A DNA stretch of 64,000 nucleotides from JBJYIN01 sp046237015 (GTDB taxonomy: Bacteria; Pseudomonadota; Gammaproteobacteria; Enterobacterales; Enterobacteriaceae). This document shows positions 1-7,298 of the stretch, one piece after another (the first letter of the stretch is position 1; each line of letters opens with the position of its first letter). The DNA is taken from contig NZ_JBJYIN010000015.1 in NCBI RefSeq assembly GCF_046237015.1, positions 60,866-124,865 on the forward strand, given 5' to 3'. The translations under genes were made by a program, and so were the position numbers. The notes under the pieces are model-generated. The model saw only the letters and a program-made list of their open reading frames with translations. It ran no database searches and was not told the origin of the DNA.

Positions 1-336
1 ATCAATATTAAATGAACCCAAAACACAAACTTTGCCGGTAGGGACCCCTTTATGCTGTTTATCCATCGTGACCTCATTGCCTGATGTTAAATTGCGAATC
101 AACTGTGTAATGTTTTGTTGTTTACTACTGGTCATTTCTTCCTTCATTAGCACGGGGTTTATTATTGCCCCGCCATGAAAGCGAGTAATAAACCCTTGGG
201 CTTCCAGAAAACGGAGGTCAGAACGAATGGTTGCTGTAGTAACATTAAAATCAGAGGCGATTTTTTCGACTCTCATTTTTCCATTACTCCTGATTTTCAT
301 CAGTATTTGTTCTCTGCGACAACCTTGATTCAACAT
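1..336 (-). CDS. DeoR-type HTH fused to PfkB-family sugar kinase (partial)
   Basis: The gene runs off the left edge; 112 codons are visible from an ATG at 336. Residues 1-60 form a DeoR-like winged helix (motifs EKIASDFNVTTATIRSDL and FHGGAI). Around residue 100 the sequence changes to GKVCVLGSFNID, the typical first strand of PfkB/ribokinase enzymes. The product is therefore probably a carbohydrate kinase carrying its own N-terminal DNA-binding domain. The substrate cannot be read from this fragment. The nearby deo operon makes a pentose or deoxyribose role possible, but this is inference only. The HTH-to-kinase linker is rich in charged and polar residues. Confidence 0.75.
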   Translation of the reverse strand, partial: MLNQGCRREQILMKIRSNGKMRVEKIASDFNVTTATIRSDLRFLEAQGFITRFHGGAIINPVLMKEEMTSSKQQNITQLIRNLTSGNEVTMDKQHKGVPTGKVCVLGSFNID

Positions 337-804
337 AGATATCCCCTTTTTCCTTTGACAGTATCTCGTTATTAAGAGGCGATAAACGTGATTAGCGACT
401 CTCTATATTCATCAAATCGAAAATTCGAAAATGAGAGTGAAAAATAAACGAAGAACAATATTAATAAAGGAATAATTCGTTAATATTTTTAACCAATAAC
501 ACCATGATTTTGATTCACCATAGGAAGTAAAACAGTGTGATGAGCTTCTCGTGCAACGTGAATGCTGCCAGGGAGCTGAAAAAATGTGCTGATGTATTGA
601 GTGGTATATGCGCTGTGTTCGCATCCTGCGGGGCCTACGGTGGATCACGTTTCCGCAGATTGAGATCTTTGGTAATAGAAGCAGAACAGGATACATTATT
701 GATATAGACCTCTGTCGCTTTTACATGATGTGGCACAATGCGTGTAGATGGGCTGAGCTTGTAGATTGTCTAAAGAATCAGTTTGCTTTAAGAGGAGTAC
801 GCCA
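337..804. other. Intergenic region without recognisable gene
   Basis: This 468-bp gap separates the divergent HTH-kinase and ubiT. Short open frames occur on both strands but have no RBS or recognisable protein pattern. It must hold both promoters. In E. coli the ubiUV pair lies divergently next to ubiT; no trace of ubiU is seen here. Confidence 0.5.
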
Positions 805-1329
805 GTGTTGGAAAAACTACGGGCGCAGATCGTGCGCCAAGGGCCAGGTTTGTTGGGGAAGCCTTTAAAGTTCACTCCTTTTGCGTTGCAGCGCCAGGTT
901 CTGGAGCAGATGTTGCACTGGCAGTTCCGCCAGGCGTTGGACGATGGCGATTTGGCCTTTCTGGAAGGTCGCTGGTTAAAAATTGAAGTCCGTGATGTTG
1001 GCTTGCAGTGGTTTATGACGTTACGTGATAACCGCTTGATCGTAAGCCAACAGGAAACCCCGGATGTCAGTTTTAGCGCAGATGCTAACGATCTCATCCT
1101 GATCGCTGCACGTAAGGAGGATCCTGATACGTTGTTCTTTCAGCGTCGTCTCCGTATTGAGGGGGACACGGAACTAGGGTTATACGTGAAGAACTTGATG
1201 GATGCGATCGAGCTGGAGACGATGCCGCCAGCGTTGCGTATCGGTTTGGTTCAACTGGCGAATTTTGTTGAAGCTGGCTTGCAGGAGGGCGTGGGGCAAA
1301 CGGCTGACCACGCACCTGTCTCATGCTAG
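805..1329 (+). CDS. ubiT: Ubiquinone biosynthesis accessory factor UbiT (YhbT)
   Basis: This is an SCP2 sterol-carrier-like protein of 174 aa. In E. coli, UbiT works with UbiU and UbiV in oxygen-independent ubiquinone synthesis, probably by binding the lipid intermediate. The sequence is collinear with E. coli YhbT (shared blocks DVSFSADA, ARKEDPDTLFFQRRL and IEGDTELGLYVKNLMDAIE). A longer frame begins at 766, but the GTG at 805 is preceded by AAGAGGAGT and gives the family N terminus (LEKLRAQIV). The gene overlaps yhbS by 7 bp, which implies co-transcription. UbiU and UbiV are not adjacent, unlike in E. coli. Confidence 0.9.
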   Translation: MLEKLRAQIVRQGPGLLGKPLKFTPFALQRQVLEQMLHWQFRQALDDGDLAFLEGRWLKIEVRDVGLQWFMTLRDNRLIVSQQETPDVSFSADANDLILIAARKEDPDTLFFQRRLRIEGDTELGLYVKNLMDAIELETMPPALRIGLVQLANFVEAGLQEGVGQTADHAPVSC

Positions 1330-1865
1330 TCCGTGTTGAAATACCCGTTGATGCAGCAGGAATTGATAGCCTGTTGCGACGTACTTTCCCGACGGGGGCC
1401 GAGGCTGACCTGGTGCATCAACTGCGCGAAGATGGACAATTGACGCTGGGTGTTGTGGCGACGGACGATGAAGGTGGCGTGGTGGGGTATGCGGCATTCA
1501 GCCCTGTGCTTATTGAGGGTGAAGATCGGCAATGGGTCGCGCTCGCACCCTTAGCGGTCGACGAAAGCCTGCGGCGTCAAGGGCTGGGTGAAAAACTGGT
1601 TTACGAAGGGTTGGATACGCTGAACGAATTTAGCTATACCGCTGTTGTCGTGCTGGGTGATCCGACTTACTACTCTCGTTTTGGTTTCACGCTTGCTGCG
1701 GAGCAGAACTTGCACTGTCGTTGGCCGGATAGCGAATCGGCCTTTCAGGTTTATCCGCTGTCGGATAATTATGTTGCCGATGACGATTGTGCTGAAGGTG
1801 AACAAGGGTTCGACGGTGCGAGTGGATTGGTGGAATATGCCGAGCCGTTTACCCGCTTTTTCTAA
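1323..1865 (+). CDS. yhbS: GNAT family N-acetyltransferase YhbS
   Basis: A 180-aa single-domain GNAT acetyltransferase. The acetyl-CoA binding motif A is visible as APLAVDESLRRQGLGEKLV (R/QxxGxG/A class), followed by VVLGDPTYYSRFGF, which is characteristic of the YhbS branch. The start overlaps the end of ubiT by 7 bp, so the two are probably translated from one mRNA. The acceptor substrate is not known. It converges on yhbQ with only 9 bp between them. Confidence 0.88.
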   Translation: MLVRVEIPVDAAGIDSLLRRTFPTGAEADLVHQLREDGQLTLGVVATDDEGGVVGYAAFSPVLIEGEDRQWVALAPLAVDESLRRQGLGEKLVYEGLDTLNEFSYTAVVVLGDPTYYSRFGFTLAAEQNLHCRWPDSESAFQVYPLSDNYVADDDCAEGEQGFDGASGLVEYAEPFTRFF

Positions 1866-1874
1866 CGCGATGTG

Positions 1875-2186
1875 TTAGCAGAGTGTGCCAGCAGATAGCG
1901 TATCAATACTGAGTGTCTCAGGCTGGTTCTGCACCAGCCTTTCTTTTTGGCTTTTGTTCAACTGCTTGATGCGATATTCCAGTTTAAGCGCATTTGAGCG
2001 ATCGCCTACCGGGCACTGAAAGACCAGCGTCAACTCCCCCTTTCCTCGCAGAGATTTTGCCCCTTTTCCCGTTTGATGTTGATTCAGACGGCGACTGACA
2101 TCCGTCGTGATGCCGGTATAAAGCGAGCCTGATGGAGTACGCAAGAGGTAAACATACCAACAAGGATTTTTTGAATCTTCAGCCAT
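1875..2186 (-). CDS. yhbQ: GIY-YIG nuclease superfamily protein YhbQ
   Basis: A 103-aa protein made almost wholly of a GIY-YIG fold. The two strand motifs appear as WYVYLLRT (residues 10-17) and LYTGITTDVSRRLNQH (residues 22-37), with the conserved Arg at RRL and the catalytic-type Glu in LEYRIKQLNKSQK. In E. coli, YhbQ has been linked to DNA damage tolerance and nuclease activity, but its role is not firmly known. It is convergent with yhbS and divergent from the deo operon. Confidence 0.9.
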   Translation of the reverse strand: MAEDSKNPCWYVYLLRTPSGSLYTGITTDVSRRLNQHQTGKGAKSLRGKGELTLVFQCPVGDRSNALKLEYRIKQLNKSQKERLVQNQPETLSIDTLSAGTLC

Positions 2187-2351
2187 AGGTGAATCGCAGT
2201 TTCGGAAACAATACGGTTAATGAGGCGCTTACTGTAATTAGCTTTCACATACAGTAAAAGAATAATGGCGAAAAATAGGGCTTTTTCCCCTTTATTTCCC
2301 TCGTGTGACCAATCAGTTCTCCGCAGGTCAATAATTATCCTACTCTGCATA

Positions 2352-2380
2352 CGGTTTCTCTTTGAATCAGGGAGAAACCG
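2352..2380. promoter_or_regulatory. Perfect 9-bp inverted repeat upstream of deo
   Basis: CGGTTTCTC at 2352-2360 and GAGAAACCG at 2372-2380 form a perfect inverted repeat with an 11-bp spacer, 40 bp upstream of the first deo CRP site. There is no T-tract on either strand. It could be an operator in the yhbQ-deo divergent region or a weak hairpin; the function is unknown. Confidence 0.4.
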
Positions 2381-2420
2381 CTATGCTTAACTCATCGACA
2401 GGGATATTCATAGAATTACA

Positions 2421-2436
2421 TGTGACAAAAATCACA
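2421..2436 (+). promoter_or_regulatory. CRP site 2 (upstream) of deoP2-type promoter
   Basis: TGTGACAAAAATCACA is a perfect TGTGA-N6-TCACA CRP box. It lies 52 bp upstream of a second CRP box, closely matching the E. coli deoP2 arrangement, in which two CRP dimers flank a CytR dimer. A CytR-like half site (TTGCATT) sits between the two boxes at about 2452-2458. Confidence 0.8.
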
Positions 2437-2472
2437 TATAATTGTTTTCTATTGCATTCGATTTACATTAAA

Positions 2473-2488
2473 TGTGAAGAAAAACACA
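2473..2488 (+). promoter_or_regulatory. CRP site 1 (proximal) of deoP2-type promoter
   Basis: TGTGAAGAAAAACACA is a CRP box with one mismatch in the right arm. If it acts as a class II site centred near -41, transcription would begin near 2521, leaving a leader of about 200 nt before deoC. Catabolite activation and CytR anti-activation of deo are known in E. coli; that they apply here is inferred from the layout. Confidence 0.7.
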
Positions 2489-2725
2489 AAATAGCCGGGA
2501 GCGGCGTGTTCAACTTGTTGAATCATTTCTTTCGGCGCTGAAGTGATCGCGGAAGAAATCGCAGAGGAAGATTGATTGCGGTGAGAGGGATTTCGGTGGC
2601 CTCGACAGGTACTTTTCTCAGAGCGCTATCTTCAGGGAACCAAGTCCGCTCGCCAAACGTACTGGTATTCAACGATATCAGGTGATGTTTTTTGCCGTAA
2701 ACCGGCTGACGAGTTGGAGTGTTGT

Positions 2726-3505
2726 ATGACGACATTAACTGCCGCAGCGCAGCGTGCGCTGGGGTTGATGGATTTAACCACCCTTAACGACGATGATACG
2801 GATGACAAGATTATCGCGTTATGTCATCAGGCTAAAAGCCCGGCGGGGAAAACGGCGGCGATTTGCCTCTATCCACGTTTCATTCCACTGGCGCGCAAAA
2901 TTCTGCGTGAGCAGGGAACGCCCGATATCCGCATTGCCACAGTAACCAATTTTCCCCACGGCAATGATGATATTGATATTGCGGTAGCGGAAACCAAAGC
3001 GGCGATAGCCTACGGTGCGGACGAAGTGGATGTCGTATTTCCTTATCGTTCGTTAATGATGGGTGATTCGCAGCCTGGTTTTGCATTGGTCAAAGCCTGC
3101 AAAGCAGTATGTCAGGCAGCCAACGTTCTGCTGAAGGTGATTATTGAAACCGGTGAATTGAAACAGGCATCGCTGATCCGTCAGGCTAGCGAGATCGCGA
3201 TTGATGCGGGGGCTGATTTTATTAAAACCTCGACTGGTAAAGTGTCAGTGAATGCCACGCCGCAAAGTGCGGCGATCATGTTGCAGGTGATTCGTGATAA
3301 AGGCGTGGGCGAGCGTGTTGGGTTCAAGGCCGCTGGTGGCGTAAGGAATGTTGAAGACGCTGCCATTTATCTGCAATTGGCTGATGACATCATGGGGCCT
3401 GGCTGGGTTAATTCGCGTCATTTCCGCTTTGGGGCATCCAGCTTGTTAGCCAACCTGCTGACGGTGTTAGGCCAGCAGACAGCGGGGCAGCAGAGCAGCT
3501 ATTAA
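2726..3505 (+). CDS. deoC: Deoxyribose-phosphate aldolase DeoC
   Basis: A 259-aa class I aldolase, exactly the length of E. coli DeoC. It cleaves 2-deoxyribose 5-phosphate to glyceraldehyde 3-phosphate and acetaldehyde in the cytosol. The Schiff-base lysine lies in DFIKTSTGK, the second catalytic lysine in VGFKAAGGVR, and the proton-relay Asp in ADEVDVVFPYR. A TTG at 2714 would add four residues, but the ATG at 2726 follows TGGAG at a normal distance and gives the family N terminus. It is the first gene of deoCABD and lies downstream of the tandem CRP sites. Confidence 0.96.
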   Translation: MTTLTAAAQRALGLMDLTTLNDDDTDDKIIALCHQAKSPAGKTAAICLYPRFIPLARKILREQGTPDIRIATVTNFPHGNDDIDIAVAETKAAIAYGADEVDVVFPYRSLMMGDSQPGFALVKACKAVCQAANVLLKVIIETGELKQASLIRQASEIAIDAGADFIKTSTGKVSVNATPQSAAIMLQVIRDKGVGERVGFKAAGGVRNVEDAAIYLQLADDIMGPGWVNSRHFRFGASSLLANLLTVLGQQTAGQQSSY

Positions 3506-3575
3506 TACATCGTGATGGAAACGCTAGTGCGTCATGGTTTATCCATCATTTTGTTTGCTAAACGGGAGAGGCAGC

Positions 3576-4904
3576 TTGTTTCTGATCCAGGAAATTATTC
3601 GTAAAAAGCGGGATGGTAACGTACTGAGTGCCGAAGAAATCCGTTTTTTCATCAATGGGATCCGCGATAACACGGTGTCTGAAGGGCAAATTGCTGCATT
3701 AGCAATGACGATTTACTTTCATGATATGTCTATGGAAGAACGTGTGGCCCTCACGCTGGCAATGCGTGATTCTGGCACAGTGCTTGATTGGAAAGGGTTG
3801 AATCTGAATGGTCCGCTGGTAGATAAACACTCAACCGGGGGCGTCGGCGATGTGACGTCATTGATGCTGGGGCCGATGGTTGCCGCCTGCGGCGGATATG
3901 TCCCGATGATTTCAGGGCGTGGGCTGGGCCATACTGGCGGTACGCTGGATAAACTGGAATCAATACCGGGGTTGGATATCTTCCCGAACGACAGCGAGTT
4001 TCGTCACATTATTCAGCAGGTCGGGGTGGCGATCATCGGGCAGACCAGTTCACTGGCGCCAGCGGATAAACGTTTTTATGCCACGCGAGATATTACGGCA
4101 ACGGTGGATTCTATCCCGTTGATCACCGCTTCAATTCTGGCGAAAAAGTTGGCCGAGGGGCTCGATGCGTTGGTAATGGATGTCAAAGTGGGGTCTGGCG
4201 CGTTTATGCCAACCTATGAGCAATCTGAGCAGTTAGCACAAGCCATTGTCGGTGTGGCTAATAAAGCGGGTTGCCGCACTAGCGCGTTACTGACGGATAT
4301 GAATCAGGTATTGGCCTCCAGTGCGGGCAACGCGTTAGAAGTTCGTGAGGCCGTTCGTTTTCTGACAGGAGAACATCGTAACCCGCGTTTGTATCACGTC
4401 ACCATGGCGTTGTGCGAGGAAATGCTCCTGGCTGGAGGGTTAGCTGAGTCGTCCACTGATGCCCGTCACCGCCTACAGACGGTATTGGATAACGGCAAAG
4501 CGGCAGAGGTTTTTGGACGTATGATCGCGGCGCAGTGCGGCCCAACGGATTTTATTGAGCACTATACTCGCTATTTACCCGCGGCAACGCTGAGCAAACC
4601 TGTTTTTGCCGAGCACGACGGTATCGTTACGGCGATGGATGCTCGGGCATTGGGAATGGCGGTGGTGGCATTGGGCGGAGGGCGTCGTCAGGCAAACGAT
4701 ACTATCGATCACAGCGTGGGATTGGATGAGATAACGTGTCTGGGAAGCCGTGTTGATCAACAACAGCCGTTAGCGGTGATCCATGCGAATACGGAAGCGC
4801 AGTGGCAAGATGCGGCGGATGCGGTACGTGCCGCCGTTACGCTCGGTGAGGTTGAGCCTGAGTCCACGCCGATAGTTTATCGTCGAATTTGTGCTGAAGA
4901 TTAA
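3576..4904 (+). CDS. deoA: Thymidine phosphorylase DeoA
   Basis: A 442-aa enzyme (E. coli 440) that converts thymidine and phosphate to thymine and deoxyribose 1-phosphate. The phosphate-binding signature KHSTGGVGDVTSLMLGP and the block SGRGLGHTGGTLDKLES are intact. Translation most likely starts at a TTG (3576): it sits about 5 bp after GGGAGAGG and yields FLIQEIIRKKRDG, matching the E. coli N terminus. The upstream frame back to 3534 has no such RBS. A 70-bp spacer separates it from deoC. Confidence 0.95.
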   Translation: MFLIQEIIRKKRDGNVLSAEEIRFFINGIRDNTVSEGQIAALAMTIYFHDMSMEERVALTLAMRDSGTVLDWKGLNLNGPLVDKHSTGGVGDVTSLMLGPMVAACGGYVPMISGRGLGHTGGTLDKLESIPGLDIFPNDSEFRHIIQQVGVAIIGQTSSLAPADKRFYATRDITATVDSIPLITASILAKKLAEGLDALVMDVKVGSGAFMPTYEQSEQLAQAIVGVANKAGCRTSALLTDMNQVLASSAGNALEVREAVRFLTGEHRNPRLYHVTMALCEEMLLAGGLAESSTDARHRLQTVLDNGKAAEVFGRMIAAQCGPTDFIEHYTRYLPAATLSKPVFAEHDGIVTAMDARALGMAVVALGGGRRQANDTIDHSVGLDEITCLGSRVDQQQPLAVIHANTEAQWQDAADAVRAAVTLGEVEPESTPIVYRRICAED

Positions 4905-4942
4905 AATTGATTTGCAGCGTTTAACCGCGCGGGAGATAAACA

Positions 4943-6166
4943 ATGAAACGTGCCTATATTATGGTGCTCGACTCATTTGGTATTGGTTACAGCGCCGATG
5001 CAGAACGTTTTGGCGACGCAGGCTCGGATACGCTGGGTCATATTGCGCAGGCTTGCGCGGCAGGAAAAGCCGATGTTGGTCGCAAAGGGCCATTACATTT
5101 GCCTAATTTGAGTCGGCTAGGGTTAGGGAAGGCGGCCCAAGCGTCTTCGGGAACCTTCCCGGCAGGTCTGGATGAATCGGTTGAGATTATCGGCGCTTAT
5201 GCCTACGCCAGCGAAATTTCCTCGGGGAAAGATACGCCGTCGGGACATTGGGAAATTGCCGGAGTCCCCGTACTGTTTGACTGGGGATATTTTAAGGATG
5301 AGGAAAACAGTTTTCCTCAGGCATTGCTTGACCTGTTGGTCAAGCGCGCGAATTTACCGGGTTATCTGGGAAACTGCCACGCTTCGGGTACGGTTATTCT
5401 GGATCGCTTGGGCGAAGAACATATGAAAACGGGTAAACCGATTTTCTACACGTCTGCGGATTCTGTGTTTCAGATTGCCTGCCATGAAGCGACGTTTGGA
5501 TTGGAAAAACTGTACGAACTGTGTGAAATCGCCAGAGAAGCCTTAACGGAAGGCGGGTATAACATCGGCCGTGTTATTGCACGTCCGTTTATTGGTGAAC
5601 AATCCGGTCACTTCGAGCGTACTGGTAATCGACACGATCTGGCAGTTGAGCCGCCCGCACCGACCATGTTGAAAAAACTGGTAGAGGAGAAAGGTGGGGA
5701 AGTCGTGTCGGTGGGGAAAATAGCGGATATTTATGCACAGGTCGGCATTACTCAGAAGGTGAAAGCGACAGGGCTTGATGCCCTGTTTGATGCGACCATC
5801 AGGGAAATGGACAAGGCAGGGGATAACACCATTGTGTTTACCAACTTTGTGGATTTCGACTCCGCTTATGGGCATCGTCGTGATGTGGCGGGATATGCGG
5901 CCGCGCTCGAGTTGTTTGATCGTCGTTTACCGGAACTCTTATCCCGCGTGACGGGGGATGACATCTTGATCCTGACTGCCGACCACGGTTGCGATCCTAC
6001 CTGGCATGGTACGGATCATACCCGTGAGCACGTGCCAGTGCTGATTTACGGGCCAAATGTCGCCCCCGGTTCCTATGGTCATCGTGAGACCTTTGCCGAT
6101 ATAGGCCAAACGGTGGCAACCTATTTCGGTCTGTCTCCAATGGACTATGGGAAATCGATACTGTGA
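4943..6166 (+). CDS. deoB: Phosphopentomutase DeoB
   Basis: A 407-aa cytosolic enzyme, the same length as E. coli DeoB, of the alkaline-phosphatase-like superfamily. It interconverts (deoxy)ribose 1-phosphate and 5-phosphate, linking the phosphorylases DeoA and DeoD to DeoC. Metal-site motifs are visible: MVLDSFGIG at the N terminus, GKDTPSGHWE with the catalytic Thr, and the C-terminal LTADHGCDPT and GTDHTREHVPV. It has a GGGAG RBS and lies 38 bp after deoA. Confidence 0.97.
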   Translation: MKRAYIMVLDSFGIGYSADAERFGDAGSDTLGHIAQACAAGKADVGRKGPLHLPNLSRLGLGKAAQASSGTFPAGLDESVEIIGAYAYASEISSGKDTPSGHWEIAGVPVLFDWGYFKDEENSFPQALLDLLVKRANLPGYLGNCHASGTVILDRLGEEHMKTGKPIFYTSADSVFQIACHEATFGLEKLYELCEIAREALTEGGYNIGRVIARPFIGEQSGHFERTGNRHDLAVEPPAPTMLKKLVEEKGGEVVSVGKIADIYAQVGITQKVKATGLDALFDATIREMDKAGDNTIVFTNFVDFDSAYGHRRDVAGYAAALELFDRRLPELLSRVTGDDILILTADHGCDPTWHGTDHTREHVPVLIYGPNVAPGSYGHRETFADIGQTVATYFGLSPMDYGKSIL

Positions 6167-6220
6167 GGCCAGCGATATCGGTCATGGATCTTTTTATGTT
6201 GATGAATAAGGAATAAACGT

Positions 6221-6940
6221 ATGGCGACGCCACATATTAATGCTGAAAGGGGTGATTTTGCGGATGTCATATTGATGCCAGGCGATCCGCTGCGAGCTAA
6301 GTATATTGCGGAAACCTTTCTGGATGATGCCCGTGAGGTGAACAATGTGCGTGGCATGTTGGGTTTCACCGGCACTTATAAAGGCCGTCAAGTATCGGTG
6401 ATGGGGCATGGTATGGGAATACCGTCTTGCTCAATCTATGCGAAAGAACTGATCACTGAATTTGGCGTCAAAAAAATTATTCGTGTGGGGTCCTGCGGTG
6501 CGGTGCGTTCGGATGTGAAACTGCGCGATGTGGTCATCGGTATGGGAGCTTGCACGGACTCCAAAGTAAATCGACTGCGTTTTAAAGATCACGATTACGC
6601 CGCGATTGCGGATTTCGACATGGTGCGCCATGCCGTTGATGCAGCGAAAGCCCATGGTGTCACTGTGCGCGTCGGTAACATTTTCTCTGCTGACCTGTTT
6701 TATACGCCGGATCCGCAGATGTTTGATGTAATGGAAAAATACGGCATTCTTGGTGTGGAAATGGAAGCAGCGGGGATTTATGGTGTCGCGGCTGAGTTTG
6801 GGGCGAAAGCGCTGGCTATTTGCACGGTGTCTGACCATATTCGTTCTGGCGAACAAACCTCGTCAGAAGAGCGCCAAAGCACGTTCAATGAAATGATCGA
6901 AATTGCGTTGGAATCCATATTGCTGGGTGACCACGACTAA
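6221..6940 (+). CDS. deoD: Purine nucleoside phosphorylase DeoD
   Basis: A 239-aa hexameric-type purine nucleoside phosphorylase (E. coli 239 aa). It splits purine (deoxy)ribonucleosides with phosphate. Diagnostic segments include MPGDPLRAKYIAETFL, GHGMGIPSCSIY, the phosphate-site Arg of IRVGSCGAV, and GVEMEAAGIYGVA, where the ribose is bound. SDHI carries the catalytic Asp. It is the last gene of deoCABD, 54 bp after deoB, and is followed by a short hairpin. Confidence 0.97.
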   Translation: MATPHINAERGDFADVILMPGDPLRAKYIAETFLDDAREVNNVRGMLGFTGTYKGRQVSVMGHGMGIPSCSIYAKELITEFGVKKIIRVGSCGAVRSDVKLRDVVIGMGACTDSKVNRLRFKDHDYAAIADFDMVRHAVDAAKAHGVTVRVGNIFSADLFYTPDPQMFDVMEKYGILGVEMEAAGIYGVAAEFGAKALAICTVSDHIRSGEQTSSEERQSTFNEMIEIALESILLGDHD

Positions 6941-6947
6941 ATAATCC

Positions 6948-6971
6948 TGCCTGGGTCGAATGATCCAGGCA
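6948..6971 (+). terminator. Hairpin after deoD
   Basis: TGCCTGG and CCAGGCA form a perfect 7-bp stem with a 10-nt loop just after the deoD stop. There is only a weak U-rich tail, so termination may be partial or Rho-assisted. Confidence 0.5.
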
Positions 6972-7071
6972 ATATTCTCCAAAAATACACAACATCACAC
7001 GACACGCAGAGCGCGTTTTTCCTCCGAGTTTTTCTTCCTTGCATACCTGATTTCTTTTTTGAGCGAATGTG

Positions 7072-7153
7072 ATTCCCAAAATAATTCGAGTTGCGTGACA
7101 AAACGTTATCGTTTGAACAACGCATAAACAGCTTGAGGTATGACGGGGATACA
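7072..7153. repeat. MITE-like palindromic repeat, diverged copy (R1)
   Basis: It opens with ATTCCCAAAATAATTCGAG and closes with CTTGAGGTATGACGGGGATA, diverged forms of the ends seen in the copies at 21800, 26171, 48640 and 53243. The interior has been replaced or deleted compared with the longer copies. It lies between deoD and the siderophore receptor. Confidence 0.6.
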
Positions 7154-7260
7154 GGCGCGTATGACCCCTTTAACCTGATGTTATCTAGGGATATAAACGT
7201 TTCCCTAACTGCGTTGTGTTACTTGCAAAATATCGAGATCATTGCATAATTGCGAAGCAA

Positions 7261-7279
7261 AATAATAATTATTTTTATT
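7261..7279 (+). promoter_or_regulatory. Possible Fur box before TonB receptor
   Basis: AATAATAATTATTTTTATT matches 13 of 19 positions of the consensus Fur box and ends 20 bp before the receptor start codon. The AT-rich context makes a chance match possible, so confidence is low. The gene family makes Fur control likely on general grounds. Confidence 0.4.
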
Positions 7280-7298
7280 TAATCATTGGGAAAATGAC

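Noticed and set aside
412..696. 94-codon minus-strand frame between the HTH-kinase and ubiT
   Set aside because: No RBS, no recognisable protein pattern and an odd amino-acid composition; probably non-coding.
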